From the NCBI GenBank assembly GCA_037447655.1, contig JBBHKE010000989.1, positions 1 to 64,000 on the forward strand: a DNA stretch of 64,000 nt, written 5' to 3'. The position numbers and the translations under genes are program-made. The stretch is from Zygnema cylindricum (lineage: Eukaryota; Streptophyta; Zygnematophyceae; Zygnematales; Zygnemataceae). Positions 30,785 through 41,829 of the stretch are shown here, piece after piece. The notes under the pieces are model-generated. The model was not told the origin of the DNA. It ran no database searches and saw only the letters and a list, made by a program, of their open reading frames with translations. Positions within the stretch are counted from its first letter, which is position 1. Every line of letters starts with the position of its first letter.

Positions 30785-30836
30785 TGACTCGAACCCCCGA
30801 CCGGTAGAGCGTGGCGTAGCCGTCCGCTCTAATTAG
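30785..30836 (-). other. tRNA-like segment in H 5' LTR (antisense)
   Basis: CTAATTAGAGC (30826-30836) then GGTTCGAGTCA (30785-30795), one base from the B box seen in the H 3' LTR. Confidence 0.6.
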
Positions 30837-31224
30837 TCTGTCGTAGATGTTTGCTAGAGTATATAGGGTGTGATTCATATTTAAAGTATGTTACGTCCCC
30901 TAAACCAATTAACGGAAATATAAATGTATCATCATAGAACAGGTTTAATTCAGTGCGGACTGGATCCCGTAAGAAACAAATAAATCTGACATTTGTTTCG
31001 ACGGACAATATTTAATGCCAGTTTTTATCCAACGGCATACGTCTTCGTCGAGATCGCGGAAAGGTCACTTTGGAGTTTTGTGAAGTGGCATGACCTTGAG
31101 CCACGTAGAGAGATGATATTCTGTCGTGGGAATTCCGAGGAACCTACGGACGAGTGAAAAGAGGACACGCGTCCGCTAAATAGCCTTGTTGTACAAAAGC
31201 CGTACAAAAGGTACACCGCCAGTA

Positions 31225-31296
31225 GTACTTTTTGGTTCGGTAAAGTAATCTGATTGGTACGTACTTTTTGGTACGGTACAGTAATCTGATTGGTAC
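31225..31296. repeat. 36-base tandem duplication in H 5' LTR
   Basis: Two units beginning GTACTTTTTGG and containing the inverted CCAAT box (GATTGGTAC). The 3' LTR has one. Confidence 0.85.
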
Positions 31297-31579
31297 GGAC
31301 TTCAGTAGATAGAACCTATTAGAGGGAATCAGGACTTAGAAAATTTTGGTAGGGAATCACCTCTCCCTTTGAGAGTTTCTACAAATTAGCATTTTAACTG
31401 CCTCATACCTTATCGCCTGGTTGGGCGTTTTCAAAGATTCTTTTTCCTACAGACTCATGGAGTCTAAGCTGCAAAGGGTTGTAGTCATATTGTCTACTTG
31501 TCTGCTTGGGTAGTAGTGGTTGCCATTGAAAGTGGGTTAGTTAATAACTATCTAGAGGCTTTCGGAATTCTGTAGTCCA

Positions 31580-31772
31580 ATGGAGGACACGGAATTGCAG
31601 GTTTTGAGCCCACCCTCTAGGGTGCTCATCTTCAATGGATCAGGATTTATCTATTGGGAAGCCATGATGACAGGGGTTTTATGTGAAAAATGATACTGGG
31701 GTATTAATATTGGACAAGTGAAACGTCCACCTCAAGGAACACCACCAAGATTTGGTGGAATAATGTTTTTTG
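31580..31772 (+). pseudogene. gag: H: Gag, N-terminal fragment
   Basis: MEDTELQVLSPPSRV, then IFNGSGFIYWEAMMTG; a TGA stop follows LCEK, then GQVKRPPQGTPPRFGG. Element I interrupts it at 31773 and gag resumes at 37814. Confidence 0.82.
31600..31614 (+). promoter_or_regulatory. Primer-binding site of H
   Basis: GGTTTTGAGCCCACC, two mismatches to the K/M site. Confidence 0.75.
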
Positions 31773-32559
31773 TGTAGAAATTAATGGTTCATTTTTTTAG
31801 TATTTTCTAGGTCTAAATAGAAAGAAGCCGAGGCAGTCTACTTTTAACTCTCTCTCCAAACTCTCAAACTTGTCGCAGTCACTAAGAAATTGGGAAGGAG
31901 CTAGAGCCATGGCTACCTAGGCTATCCAGAGGTTTACGGGAAATTTATATTTGTTACGGGTTTATTTATATAAAAGGATTATGCCGGCCACAGGATTTGA
32001 TCCTTGCACCTGCCGGCCAGCAGGCAGCTAACAGCCGGTAGCCTTAGCCGTTAAGTCTAGGATTAATGTTATGTAGTACCATCGCCACATCGGATGACAC
32101 GTGGCGAAATTACGTTGGATCGTGGAATCTCCAGAGATTATCGCACAGAATCTGGATATGACATGTGTCGACATTTAGGCCATGTCGTACAATGTTCGTA
32201 CATAAAGTACACTGGCAGTTGTACTTTTGCGTACCGAACTGTAACCTGATTGGTACCGTACATCAATAGAGAGAGTCTGTGAGAGAGATAGGACTGGAGA
32301 TAGGACCCTCTCTCCCAGAGAGCTTCTTTACAAAAGGTCAACTTTGACCCTCCATAACTTACTGTTCAGGGGAGCAAATTCAGATATTCTTTTTGCTATA
32401 GACTCAAGGGAGTCTTGCCTTCATAGGGGTGCAGGTGGTCAGAGTTTTTGTCTGCCAGGGAGGCAGTTGTTTTCGCTGAAACACAAAGGGTTCAGAGTTA
32501 TCCTAGAGGCTTCTTGGAAGTATTCCACTCTGAGGACTTATGGAGGTCTCAGAGTTTCA
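31773..32559 (+). repeat. 5' LTR of I, internally deleted
   Basis: Starts TGTAGAAA and ends GAGTTTCA. About 260 bases present in the 3' LTR are missing at a joint near 32078. A tRNA-like segment at 31993-32054 is retained. Confidence 0.88.
31993..32054 (-). other. tRNA-like segment in I 5' LTR (antisense)
   Basis: TTAACGGCTAAGGC (32041-32054), like a tRNA D arm, then GGATCAAATCC (31993-32003), which fits GWTCRANNC. Confidence 0.6.
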
Positions 32560-33452
32560 AGTTATAGGCCCACCCTGTAGGGTACCAATCTTTAATGGAA
32601 TTTGCTTTATATATTGGGAAAGTATGATGATAGGAGCTCTATGCGAAAAAACGTTTGGGGGATAGTGAGTGGACGGTTGGGGCGTCTATCAAGTCTTGGA
32701 ATTCCTCCAGGGTTTGGAGGAATTTTATTCATTTGAAAAGAGGATCCACCTTCAACGGAGGAAACAAAAAAATGAGAGGTGGTGGACAAAGGAAAGGAGG
32801 AGGAGGCGACCACACCAATAGCAACTGGTTTGGCATTCATGTCACCTATTCCGAGGAACGAGGAGAATGATACTCAAACGTGGGACTTGTTAAGAAAGTT
32901 AAGGAGTATATATACAAAGGGGGGAAGATGTTGGAATTTTGCAATGAGCTTGCTACACTCTTCATGGAGCTAGAGAGTGCGGGAAAAGATTTTAGTGAAA
33001 AAGAAAAGGTTAACTGTTTACTGATGAAGTTACATGATGAGTTCGTGAACATAGTCAACCGTGTGCAGGACTTGCCAGACTCGAGGTGGATATGGAACCC
33101 AGTGGAAGGGATGATTCTCGTTTGGGAGAATACGATTGAGATCCGACGGGGAGGAAAGAGTGGCCAAGCCTTGGCAACTGCGACCGATTGGAGGAACAAG
33201 GATTCTTGTAAACCGGTCGGCAACTATTGGGGGAGGGAGCAGAAAAATCAGACCGACGAGTTTGGACCAAGGGCTCCCAAAGGTTTATGTCATTTTTGTA
33301 AGAAACCTGGGCACTATATGGCATAGTGCACTAAGATAACCGAGCTTCGGTTAAAGGAGGGGCAGACCGGTGGTACCCCGAGAGGAAAGAAAAAGGCCCT
33401 TGTCACACAGGTACATGAGGCGAAATCCGAGGACGAGGACGATGAGCTCCTT
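32540..33452 (+). pseudogene. gag: I: Gag
   Basis: MEVSEFQ then V-I-G-P-P and VPIFNGICFIYWESMM. Frameshifts and a roughly 190-base deletion relative to K remove the middle (K residues around AAKHFILRHLTQ). The frame 32880-33326 keeps VKEYIYKGGKMLEFCNEL, KVNCLLMKLHDEFVNI, GGKSGQALATATDWR and the zinc knuckle C-H-F-C-x4-H-Y-M-A, cut by a TAG where relatives have Glu-Cys. The linker LRLKEGQTGGTPRGKKKAL follows. Confidence 0.82.
32560..32574 (+). promoter_or_regulatory. Primer-binding site of I
   Basis: AGTTATAGGCCCACC, two mismatches to the K site. Confidence 0.75.
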
Positions 33453-34475
33453 TTGGATGAGGAGTTGGAGGCGAAAAACGAGGTCAAAATTCCACGAAGG
33501 CAGAAATGTGCTTACGGTGAATTGAAAGGTGAAACAGGCTGGATTGTAGATTCAGGTGCCTCCATGCACATGTGTAAGGATAGGCAGCTGTTCACTAAGA
33601 TAAGAAATATTCCCACTGTAGAGATAGAGTACGGGGATGGAAGGATAGTCACCACTACTCTTGTAGGATCGGTAGATTTGAAAGTGTTAGTGGAAGGAAA
33701 GACATTTATAGTAACATTCTCCAATGTATTGTTTATTCCGGACCTGAACAAAAACCTCATCTCTACATCCGTATTAGATGATAAGGGTTTTTTTACTAGC
33801 ACTAGGGAAGGAGTCTTTACTGCTAGTTTTGAGGAGGATGTCTATTTCATTGCTGAGAAAGGTAGCCATGGGATGTTTAGGCTGATCTTAAGTAATGAAA
33901 AGAAGAAACTTTATTATGCTGGTGTTCATGATATTATGATGTGGCATAAGAGGCTTGGGCATGTGAATCTAGACAAGTTAAGAGAGATGGAAAAAATAGG
34001 AGTGGTGGAAGGGATTAAGTTCAGTGAGAGTGATAATATAAGTTATTGTAGTGGATGTGCTCAAGGTAAAACACACAGATTACCCTTTCCTAAAACAACC
34101 ACCTATAAGGGAGAAAAAATTCTAGATCTTGTACACACAGATATTTGGGGACCGGCTAGAGTGCCCTCACCGGGGGGGAAGAAATTTATGATGACTATCA
34201 CTGATGATTGGTCTCGATATTCCTGAGTGTATTTTTTGAAAAACAAGTCCGAAACTCACTATTGTTTTAGACAATATAAAGCATGGAGCGAAAAACTCCA
34301 TGAAACTCCAATCAAGAGAATACGTAGTGACAATGGTGGAGAGTATACTTCTAACCAGTTTGAGGATTTTCTGAAGGAAGATGGGGTCCAACACCAAAAG
34401 ATAGTCCCAGAAAACCCGTAACAGAATGGGGTAGCTGAAAGGTTAAATAGAACACTAAGTGATAGTGCTAGAAGA
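33453..34475 (+). pseudogene. pol: I: protease and integrase N-terminal half
   Basis: In frame with gag. Protease ETGWIVDSGASMHMC (active Asp present), VLFIPDLNKNLISTSVLDD. Integrase zinc finger WHKRLGHVNLDKL and CSGCAQGKTHRLPFP (the first Cys region reads SYCSGC), VHTDIWGPARVPSPGGKKF and RSDNGGEYTSNQFEDF. A TGA interrupts SRYS-VYFLK at 34224 and a TAA replaces Glu in PEQNG at 34419. Confidence 0.88.
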
Positions 34476-35552
34476 ATGTTGTCAGATAAGAAGATAGGAA
34501 AAAGGTTTTGGGCAGAAGCAATGAACTGTGCTAATTACCTCAAAAATAGAGTTCTTACTTCAGCTATAAAAGATCAAACACCTTATGAGAGATGGACAAG
34601 CCGGAAACCAGACATATCTGACTTAAAGGTTTTCGGCAGTCAAGTGTTCAGTCTAGATACTGATCGGTCCAATTGGAAGCTAGATCCTAAAAGAAAACCG
34701 GGATACTTATTAGGATATGATGAAGATGTTAAAGGATATAGAGTTTATGATCTAAAAAGGGAAGATATAATCTTAGTAAAGCATCTAGTAGTTATGGATG
34801 AAGGAAAGTCTGTGGATCCCTTCAAATATACGAAGTCAGTAAAAATCAGATTTGAGTCAGAAAATTCCGATGACTTTGAGCTTCCTAACTATCCAGGTTT
34901 TAGAGAAGATGACATTCTTGCAGGAACAAATCAGACCGAAAAGGACTCGGTTGTGGAAACTCCAGTGACAACTCTACCCGAAGCGGAAGACGTGGTGGAA
35001 ATTGGTACGGAATCAACGGATAGGGGAGAAGTCGAGTTTATTCGAAAAAATCCACGAGAACCATCTATTCCGGCCTCAGATTTTGAAGGGGGGAGGAGAA
35101 GTAGCAAAAGACTGCAAGAAAAACAGGTTAATAACAAGGTAACTAAACTATCTCATCAAAATGAACCTCAAACTTATAGAGAGGCTATGACTTGTCCACA
35201 AAGAAACCGGTTGAAGACAGCCATCAATGAGGAGATGGCCTCAGTCATGGCAGCCGATACTTGGGAGCTGGTGGATTGTCCACCTAACCGAAAACCAATC
35301 GGATGTAAGTGGGTTTTCAAACTAAAACTGAACCCAGATAACATAATCGAGCGCTACAAGGCCAGATTAGTGGCAAAGGGATTTACACAAAAGGAAGGTA
35401 TTGACTACAAGGAAACCTTTGCCCCGGTGGTGAGATTTCCCTGCGTCCGCATACTTCTCAGTTTAGCAGCAGCGGAAGACATGGAAGTGCATCAGATGGA
35501 CATCAAGACAACCTTTTTGCATGGAGAATTGGAAGAGGAGATTTTCATGTGA
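34476..35552 (+). pseudogene. pol: I: integrase C-terminal half, linker, RT start
   Basis: Just upstream, NGVAERLNRT carries the third catalytic residue. This part has FWAEAMNCANYLKNRVL, RKPDISDLKVFGSQVF and GYDEDVKGYRVYDLKRED. A variable acidic linker contains the RxP-SIPASDFEGGRR motif. RT begins at GCKWVFKLKLNPDNIIERY and ends HGELEEEIFM at a TGA that replaces Arg of FMRQPEG; the change CGA to TGA fits deamination. Confidence 0.88.
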
Positions 35553-36749
35553 TAACCCGAAGGTTTTGTGGAGGAAGGAGAGGAGAGTAAGGTATGCCGG
35601 CTGATTAAATCTCTTTATGGTTTGAAACAGGCACCTCGACAATGGAATAAGAAGCTTGATGAGTTTCTTACCGGTCTGGGATATATTCGGATCAGCTCAG
35701 ATCACTCAATCTATGTTTTGGAAGATGAGGAAGGTTTTATATTTATTGCAATTTATGTTGATGATTTGCTTGTTTTAAGTAAATCAATGGAAAAAATTAA
35801 TAATTTGAAAACCGATCTTAAGGGGAGATTTGAAATGAAGGATATGGGGGAAGCAAAATATATTTTGGGAATTCAAGTAGAAAGAGATCGAAAAAGAAAA
35901 ATTATAAGACTGACTCAAAAGGAAGCAATAGGGAACATGCTTGAAAAATTTCAAATGGATAAAGCTAATAGTTGTACAACTCCAATGAAGTTGAAGAAGG
36001 GAAGTGAGGTGAGTGAGGAAGAAGGAGTCATAGTCTTAGACAAGGAATTATCTCCTGAAGAACAGAAGTTCATGCGGACTATTCCTTACAGGCAAGTAGT
36101 GGGAAGTCTAATCTATTTTATGAATTGTACCCGGCCGGATTTAGCTGCAACTGTAGGAGTGCTGAGTAGAAGTCTAAATGCTCCCACTAAGAAGGATTAG
36201 GAGGCAGCTAAGAGAGTCCTTAGATATTTGATAGGAACTAGGGATCTATGGTTGCATTTGGGTGGGGAGAATACTGACATCACTACTTGGAGTGATGCCA
36301 GTTATGGTGATTCTCCGATAAGGAGATGCACTTCTGGATATGTATTATATGTGGGTGATGGGGCTTGCTGTTGGAGTAGCAAACAACAAAAGATTATTGC
36401 TCAGTCCACCATGGCGGCTGAGTATTTAGCCTCTTGCTCTGCTGTAAAAGAATTGATGTGGGTCAAGTCTTTGCTTGGTGAGCTTGGTCACCTTAAGAGT
36501 TGTGTGCAAACAAAATTTTGTGACAATCACGCAGCAATCGCTATTTCTGCCAATCCTAAACATCATTTTAAAGCCAAACACATGGACATCAGACTCAGCT
36601 TTGTTAGAGAGAAAGTAGAAAACAAAATAATCAGTTTAGAGTACAGACCAGATAGTGAGATGGTAGCAGATATGATGACCAAACCTGTGCCTTCCCCTAA
36701 GCTAATTTTCTGCAAGGAGAAGTACGGTCTGAAATTAAAGATTGACTAG
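35553..36749 (+). pseudogene. pol: I: reverse transcriptase and RNase H
   Basis: VCRLIKSLYGLKQAPRQW, IYVDDLLVLSKSMEKIN (YVDD intact), KYILGIQVERDRKRKII, PMKLKKGSE, MNCTRPDLAATVGVLSRSLN. A TAG replaces Trp in KKDWEAAKR at 36198. RNase H follows with TWSDASYGDSPIRR, QSTMAAEYLAS, FCDNHAAIAIS and HMDIRLSFVREKV. It ends KLKID at 36749, 13 bases before the LTR. Confidence 0.9.
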
Positions 36750-36762
36750 AAAATAAGGGGAG
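36750..36762 (+). promoter_or_regulatory. Polypurine tract of I
   Basis: AAAATAAGGGGAG directly before TGTAGAAA of the 3' LTR. Confidence 0.88.
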
Positions 36763-37813
36763 TGTAGAAATTAATGGTTCATTTTTTTATTATTTTCTAA
36801 GTCTAAATAGAAAGAAGCCGAGGCAGTCTACCTCTAACTTCTCTCTCCAACTCTCAAACTTATCGCTGTCACTTAGAAATTGGAGAGGGAGCTGGAGCCA
36901 TGGCTACCTAGGCTATCTAGAGGTTTACGGGAAATTTATATTTGTTAGGGGTTTATTTATATAAAAGGATTTTGCCAGCCACAGGATTTGATCCTTGCAC
37001 CTGCCGGCCGGCAAGCAGCTAACAGTCGTTAGCCTTAGCCGTTAAGTCTAGGATTAATGTTATGTAGTATATAGTTTGATAATTATTTAAATATGTATAC
37101 GTACGATAAATCATTTAACTATAAATAGATTACGAGATACATAGATCCGGTAATATATAAAGTACGGATTACGGTACGGACTAAAAATCAATACCGCGCA
37201 TTTGTTTCGTAAGTGAAACAAATACCGCGCATGTATTTATTACAGCTATGATTAAATCCGAATTTAATCGGACGCCCGCAATTAGCGCCGAGATCGCGGA
37301 GGAAGATTTCGGCGGTTTGTGGCCATCGCCACATCGGATGACACGTGGCGAAATTACGTTGGATCGTGGAATCTCCGGAGATTATGGCACCGAATCCGGA
37401 TATGACATGTGTCGACATTTAAGCCATGTCGTACAATGTTCGTACATAAAGTACACCGGCAACTGTACTTTTGCGTACGGAATTGTAACCTGATTGGTTC
37501 CGTACATCAGTAGATAGAGTCTGTGAGAGAGATAGGCCTTAGAAAACTTAGGAGATAAGACCCTCTCTTCAGAGAGCTTTTGTAGAAAAAGTCAACTTTG
37601 ACCCTCCATAATTTACTGCTCAGGGGAGAAAATTCAGATATTCTTTTTGCTATAGACTCACGGGAGTCTTGCCTTCACAAGGATGCAGTAGGTCAGAGTT
37701 GTTGTTTGCCAGGGAGGCAGTTGTTTTCGCTGAAACACAAAGTGGTCAGAGTTTTGCTAGAGGCTTCTTGGAAGCTGTCCAGTCCGAGGACTTATGGAGG
37801 TCCCAGAGTTTCA
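36763..37813 (+). repeat. 3' LTR of I
   Basis: 1051 bases. It includes a tRNA-like segment (36984-37045), a G-box-like GACACGTGG near 37340, seven GTAC cores with an inverted CCAAT box at 37430-37510, and the LTR-encoded ATG-GAG-GTC leader at its end. Confidence 0.92.
36984..37045 (-). other. tRNA-like segment in I 3' LTR (antisense)
   Basis: TTAACGGCTAAGGC (37032-37045) then GGATCAAATCC (36984-36994). Confidence 0.6.
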
Positions 37814-38600
37814 TTCTATAGCAACATCTGGTGCAGCAGAGGAGGAAGATGATGGGGACAGCTGTGTGTCCAAAAAGGGGAAAGAAAATGAGACACCTCT
37901 TACTCCTATTGCTCCTATTCCCACGACACCCAGAGCGGTGATCGTGAATGAGATCGATACTCAAATGTGGGAAGACATTAACATGGCTGCTAAGAACTTC
38001 ATTTTGAGACACCTCACACACGTTTTGGCAACTCCCCACCTTCACGTTTACAAGGTCGAGGAGTTGTTGGTGAGTTTGATAGAGATATAGAGTTGGTACA
38101 ATTCATGAGCTCTAGTTGGCAGAGCAAAAGTTGGGAAATTATACTTACAAAGGGGGAAAAATGTTAGACTAGTGTAATAATCTTTCTTGTTTGTATATGG
38201 AGATAGAGAGTGCTGGATGGACAGGTACAATGAAGATGAAGTTTAACACTCTCATCATGAAGTTACCTAACGAGTTTAATAATATGGTGTACAGGGTATA
38301 GGGAATGACTGATAGGTCATAGAAGTGGAATACAGCGGTTCGCATGATACTTGTTTAGGAGAACACGATTGAAATAAGGAGAGGAGGAAAGAGCGTTCAA
38401 GCTCTAGTCGCCGGAGGGGACAAGTGGAGATCATATCCAAAAAAGTCATACAAAGAAGAAATAGTTCAGCAAGGAGGACGAACACCCCTAAAGGACTTAT
38501 GTCATTTTTGCAAAAAGCAGAGACACTTCATCGCAGATTGTGTCAAGTAGTCGGACCTGAGGTGCCAAGAGAATCATGGAGGGGGTTCTTCAGGAGGGAA
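37814..38600 (+). pseudogene. gag: H: Gag, C-terminal part
   Basis: Resumes after I: a KKGKENETPLTPIAPIP stretch, MWEDINMAAKNFILRHL, then stops and frameshifts through Y-T-Y-K-G-G-K-M-L-D. The zinc knuckle at about 38488-38550 reads C-H-F-C-K-K-Q-R-H-F-I-A-D-C in a frame different from the longest one. Confidence 0.78.
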
Positions 38601-39150
38601 GAAAAAGACACTTTTGGTCACAAAGGTGACGGGAGACACCAAGGACAAGTCCTTTGAGGAGGATGGGGAGTTTCTTCTTGCCGAGAGTCTGGAGGAGAAG
38701 GAGATTCCTCAGAGACAAAATTTTGCCCTTGGAGCAATTAGAGAAGCTCCACAAGAAGGATGGATCATCGACTCAGGTGCATCCATGCATATGTGTTGTG
38801 ACAAGGACCTCGTCACTAAGCTAAGAAAAATTTCTACTGTAGAAATAGAGTACCGGGATAGGAGAGTGGTTACTATAAATCTAGTGGGATCAGTAGATCT
38901 AAAATTTTTAGTGGAGGGTAAGACTTCTATACTCACTTTCTCAAATGTGCTTTGTATTCCTCAGCTGAGTAGAAATTTTATCTCTACATCTGTTTTAGAT
39001 GACAAAGAATTTGATACCTTCACTTGAAAGGGAGTCTTTACAGCTAAGTATTGTTATGAGGTTTACTTCACTCTAGATAAGGGTAGCCGAGGAATGTTTA
39101 GGCTTAACCTGAGTAATGAAAAGAATAATGCTTTTTATGTTGGTGTCCCA
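38601..39150 (+). pseudogene. pol: H: protease
   Basis: EGWIIDSGASMHMCCDK, VEIEYRDRRVVTINLVGSVD, VLCIPQLSRNFISTSVLDD. The active Asp-Ser-Gly is present. A stop at 39025 breaks the frame before the integrase. Confidence 0.83.
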
Positions 39151-40108
39151 AAGTTGATGATTTAGCATAAACCGTTGGGGCATGTGCAATTTGATATGTT
39201 GAGGGAAGCTCGGTGTAGTGGAAGGCATTCAGTTCAGTGACAATGAAATGGTGGATGATTGTAGTGGTTGTGCCCAAGAAAAGGCTCACATACGTCCTTT
39301 TCCTAAAGCCGCCACATATAGAGGAGCGAAGGTACTTGATTTAATCCACACATATATCGGGGGACCAGCAAGGGTACCCTCAGTTGGAGGGGAGGTATAT
39401 GTTGACAATTACTAATGACTAGTCCAAATTTTCTAGAGTCTTCTTCCTTAAAACCAAGTCTGAAACACCAACTTACTTCAAAGAATATAAAGCCTAAGTG
39501 AAAAGTTGCATGGAACCCCTATTAAAAGAATAAGAAGTGATAACAGGGCATAATACACCTCTAACCAGTTTGAGGAATACATGAGAGATGAGGGAGTTGA
39601 GCACCAAAAAACTGTACCATATAATCTAGAGCAAAATGGAGTAATTGAGAGGTTAAACCGAACACTAGGAGATAACGTAAGCAGTATGTTTGCTGACAAG
39701 AAAATAGGAAAGAGATTTTGGGCACAAGCCATGAACTGTGCCAACTATATTAAGAATATAGTCCTTACCTCAACAGTCAAAGGTATGACACATTATGAGA
39801 GGTGGGTTGGAAGGAAATTCGATATCTCTCAACTTAAAGTATTTGGTAGCCAAGTTTACAATCTAGATGCGCATAAGAAAAACTGGAAACTTGATGCTAA
39901 GGGAAAACCCGGATATTTCGTAGGATATGATGAGGATGTCAAAGGATATAAAGTCTATGACTTAGCAAAGCAAGATATAATTCTGGTCAAACACCTAGTT
40001 GTTATAGATGAAGGAAAGTCAATTGACCCCTTCAAATATACCAAAAAGACAAGAATCAGGTTTGAGTCTGAAAGTGAGGAAAACTCTATTTTCCTGAAAA
40101 AGACATGA
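39151..40108 (+). pseudogene. pol: H: integrase
   Basis: Zinc finger region degenerate (HKPLGHVQFDML then C-S-G-C-A-Q-E). The first Asp block reads LIHTYIGGPARVPSV, so Asp is Tyr. The second block SDN and NGVIERLNRTLGDN are kept. FWAQAMNCANYIKNIVL, GRKFDISQLKVFGSQVY and GYDEDVKGYKVYDLAKQD follow. Several stops occur around 39390-39560. Confidence 0.82.
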
Positions 40109-41390
40109 GTGAGACAGTGATTGTAGATTCAGGGGAAATCTAAGAAATAACAGAGTTACCCGACACCTCACATATTCCTATGGACTTCGAGGAGACACAA
40201 GTGGAGGAACCGGACTCGACTTCCATGGATAGGAGAGACGATGAGATGATAAGGAGAAACCCAAGACTTCCCTCTATTCCAGCCTCAGATTTTGAGGGAG
40301 GAAGGAGCAGCAAAAGGATACAGGAGAAACAAGCTACTCGTGAAGTAACTAAGCTATCTGATCCTAATGAGCCTGAGTCATACTTAGAGGCTGTGAACAA
40401 CCCATAAAATGATAGATGAATTAGAGCCATAAAGGTTGAGATGGCCTCCATCATGGAAGCATAAACTTGGGAGCTAGCAGATTGTCCTTCAGACAAAAAA
40501 CCTATTGGCTCTCAATGGGTATTTAAACTAAAACTGAACCGAGATAACACCATTGAAAGATTTAAGGCTCGTTTGGTAGCAAAAGGGTTCACCCAAAAGG
40601 AGGGAATTGAGTATGAAGAGACATTTGCTCCAGTTGTTCGATTCCCATCAGTAAGGATTCTCTTTAGTGTGGCAGCAGCGAAAAACAAGGAAATTCATCA
40701 GATGGACATTAAGATCGCCTTCCTCAATGGTGAGTTAGAGGAAGAAAACATCATGCGGCAACCGGAATGGTTTGTGGAGAATGGGGAAGAAAGCAAAGTC
40801 TGTAGGCTCATAAAGTCATTATATGAACTTAAGTAGGCTCCCCGACAAGTCATTATATGGACTTAAGTAGGCTCCCCGACAGTGGAATAAGAAACTAGAT
40901 AAGTTTCTTACTTTTCTACGATATATCAAGATTAGTTATGACCATTCTATCTATATGTTTGAAGATGAGAATGGTGTGATCTTTATTGCAATTTATGTGG
41001 ATGATCTGCTGGTGTTAAGTAAGTCTTTGGAAAAGATCAATATGTTGAAGAAAGATTTTAGAAGCAGATTTGACATGAAAGATTTAGGGGAGGCAAGATA
41101 TATTTTCGAAATTCAAATGGAAAGAGATAGGGGGAAGAGGATCATAAGACTCACTCAGAAAGAAGCAATAGGAAATATGCTTGAGAAATTTCAAATGGAG
41201 AAAGCTAACAGTTGTACCACTCCCATGGACTTGAAGAAAGAAAGTGATGGGAGTGTAGAAGGAGTGATAATCTTAGATGATCAGATGAGTCTAGGGGAGA
41301 GAGAGTTTATGAAGTCTATTCTTTACAGACAGGTCGTAGGAAGTTTAATCTACTTTATGTACTGTACAAGGCCGACAAAGCCACAGCAGT
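40109..41390 (+). pseudogene. pol: H: linker and reverse transcriptase
   Basis: Linker with PSIPASDFEGGRSSKR. RT: RLVAKGF-like start at 40567, VRILFSVAAAKNKEIHQ, FLNGELEEENIM, then a 35-base tandem duplication at about 40817-40880 across YELKQAPRQW. YVDDLLVLSKSLEKIN is intact near 40995; RYIFEIQMERDRGK and MDLKKESDG follow. Stops occur in several places, including TAA in the WELAD region. Confidence 0.83.
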
Positions 41391-41829
41391 AGGAGTCCTC
41401 AATAGGAGTCTTAACGATCCTAGAAAGAGAGATTGGGAGGCAACCAAGAGAGTCATGATGATATGTGGTTGGAACCAGCGAATTATGGTTGCATTTGGGA
41501 GGGGAGCACACTGATATCACCACTTTGAGTGATGCCAGTTATGGGGATGCACCTATGAGAAGATGAACTTCTGGATATGTTTTATATGTGGGGGAAGGTG
41601 CTTGTTGTTGGAGCAGTAAGCAACAAAAGGTGGTTGCCCAGTCTACTATGGAGGCTGAGTATATGGTGTCTTGTTTTGCTGTAAAAGAACTAATGTGGGT
41701 GAAGTCATTGTTGCAAGAACTAGGATATATGAAGGAGGGAGTGCATGAAGTCTTTTGCGAAAATCAAGCTGCAATTAAAACTTCAACCAATCTAAAACAC
41801 CATTTCAAAGCAAAACATATGGACATAAG
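41391..41829 (+). pseudogene. pol: H: RNase H, first part
   Basis: LSDASYGDAPMRR with a stop, GYVLYVGEGACCWSSKQQ, QSTMEAEYMVS, FCENQAAIKTS and KAKHMDI; J is inserted after the ATAAG at 41825-41829. Confidence 0.83.

Larger units (their letters stand above)
30564..31599 (+). repeat. 5' LTR of H
   Basis: A 1036-base LTR, TGTTGAAATA to GGAATTGCA. It has a 36-base tandem duplication at 31225-31296 that is absent from the 3' LTR. The gag ATG is at 31580-31582. Confidence 0.9.
31773..37813 (+). mobile_element. Ty1/copia element I (innermost)
   Basis: LTRs at 31773-32559 (787 bases, with a deletion) and 36763-37813 (1051 bases). It is the same family as K. Flanking bases TTTTG and TTCTA are compatible with an ancestral TTCTG duplication, since G has TTCTG at this gag site. 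From 32880 to 36749 pol stays in one frame with only isolated stop codons. Confidence 0.88.
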
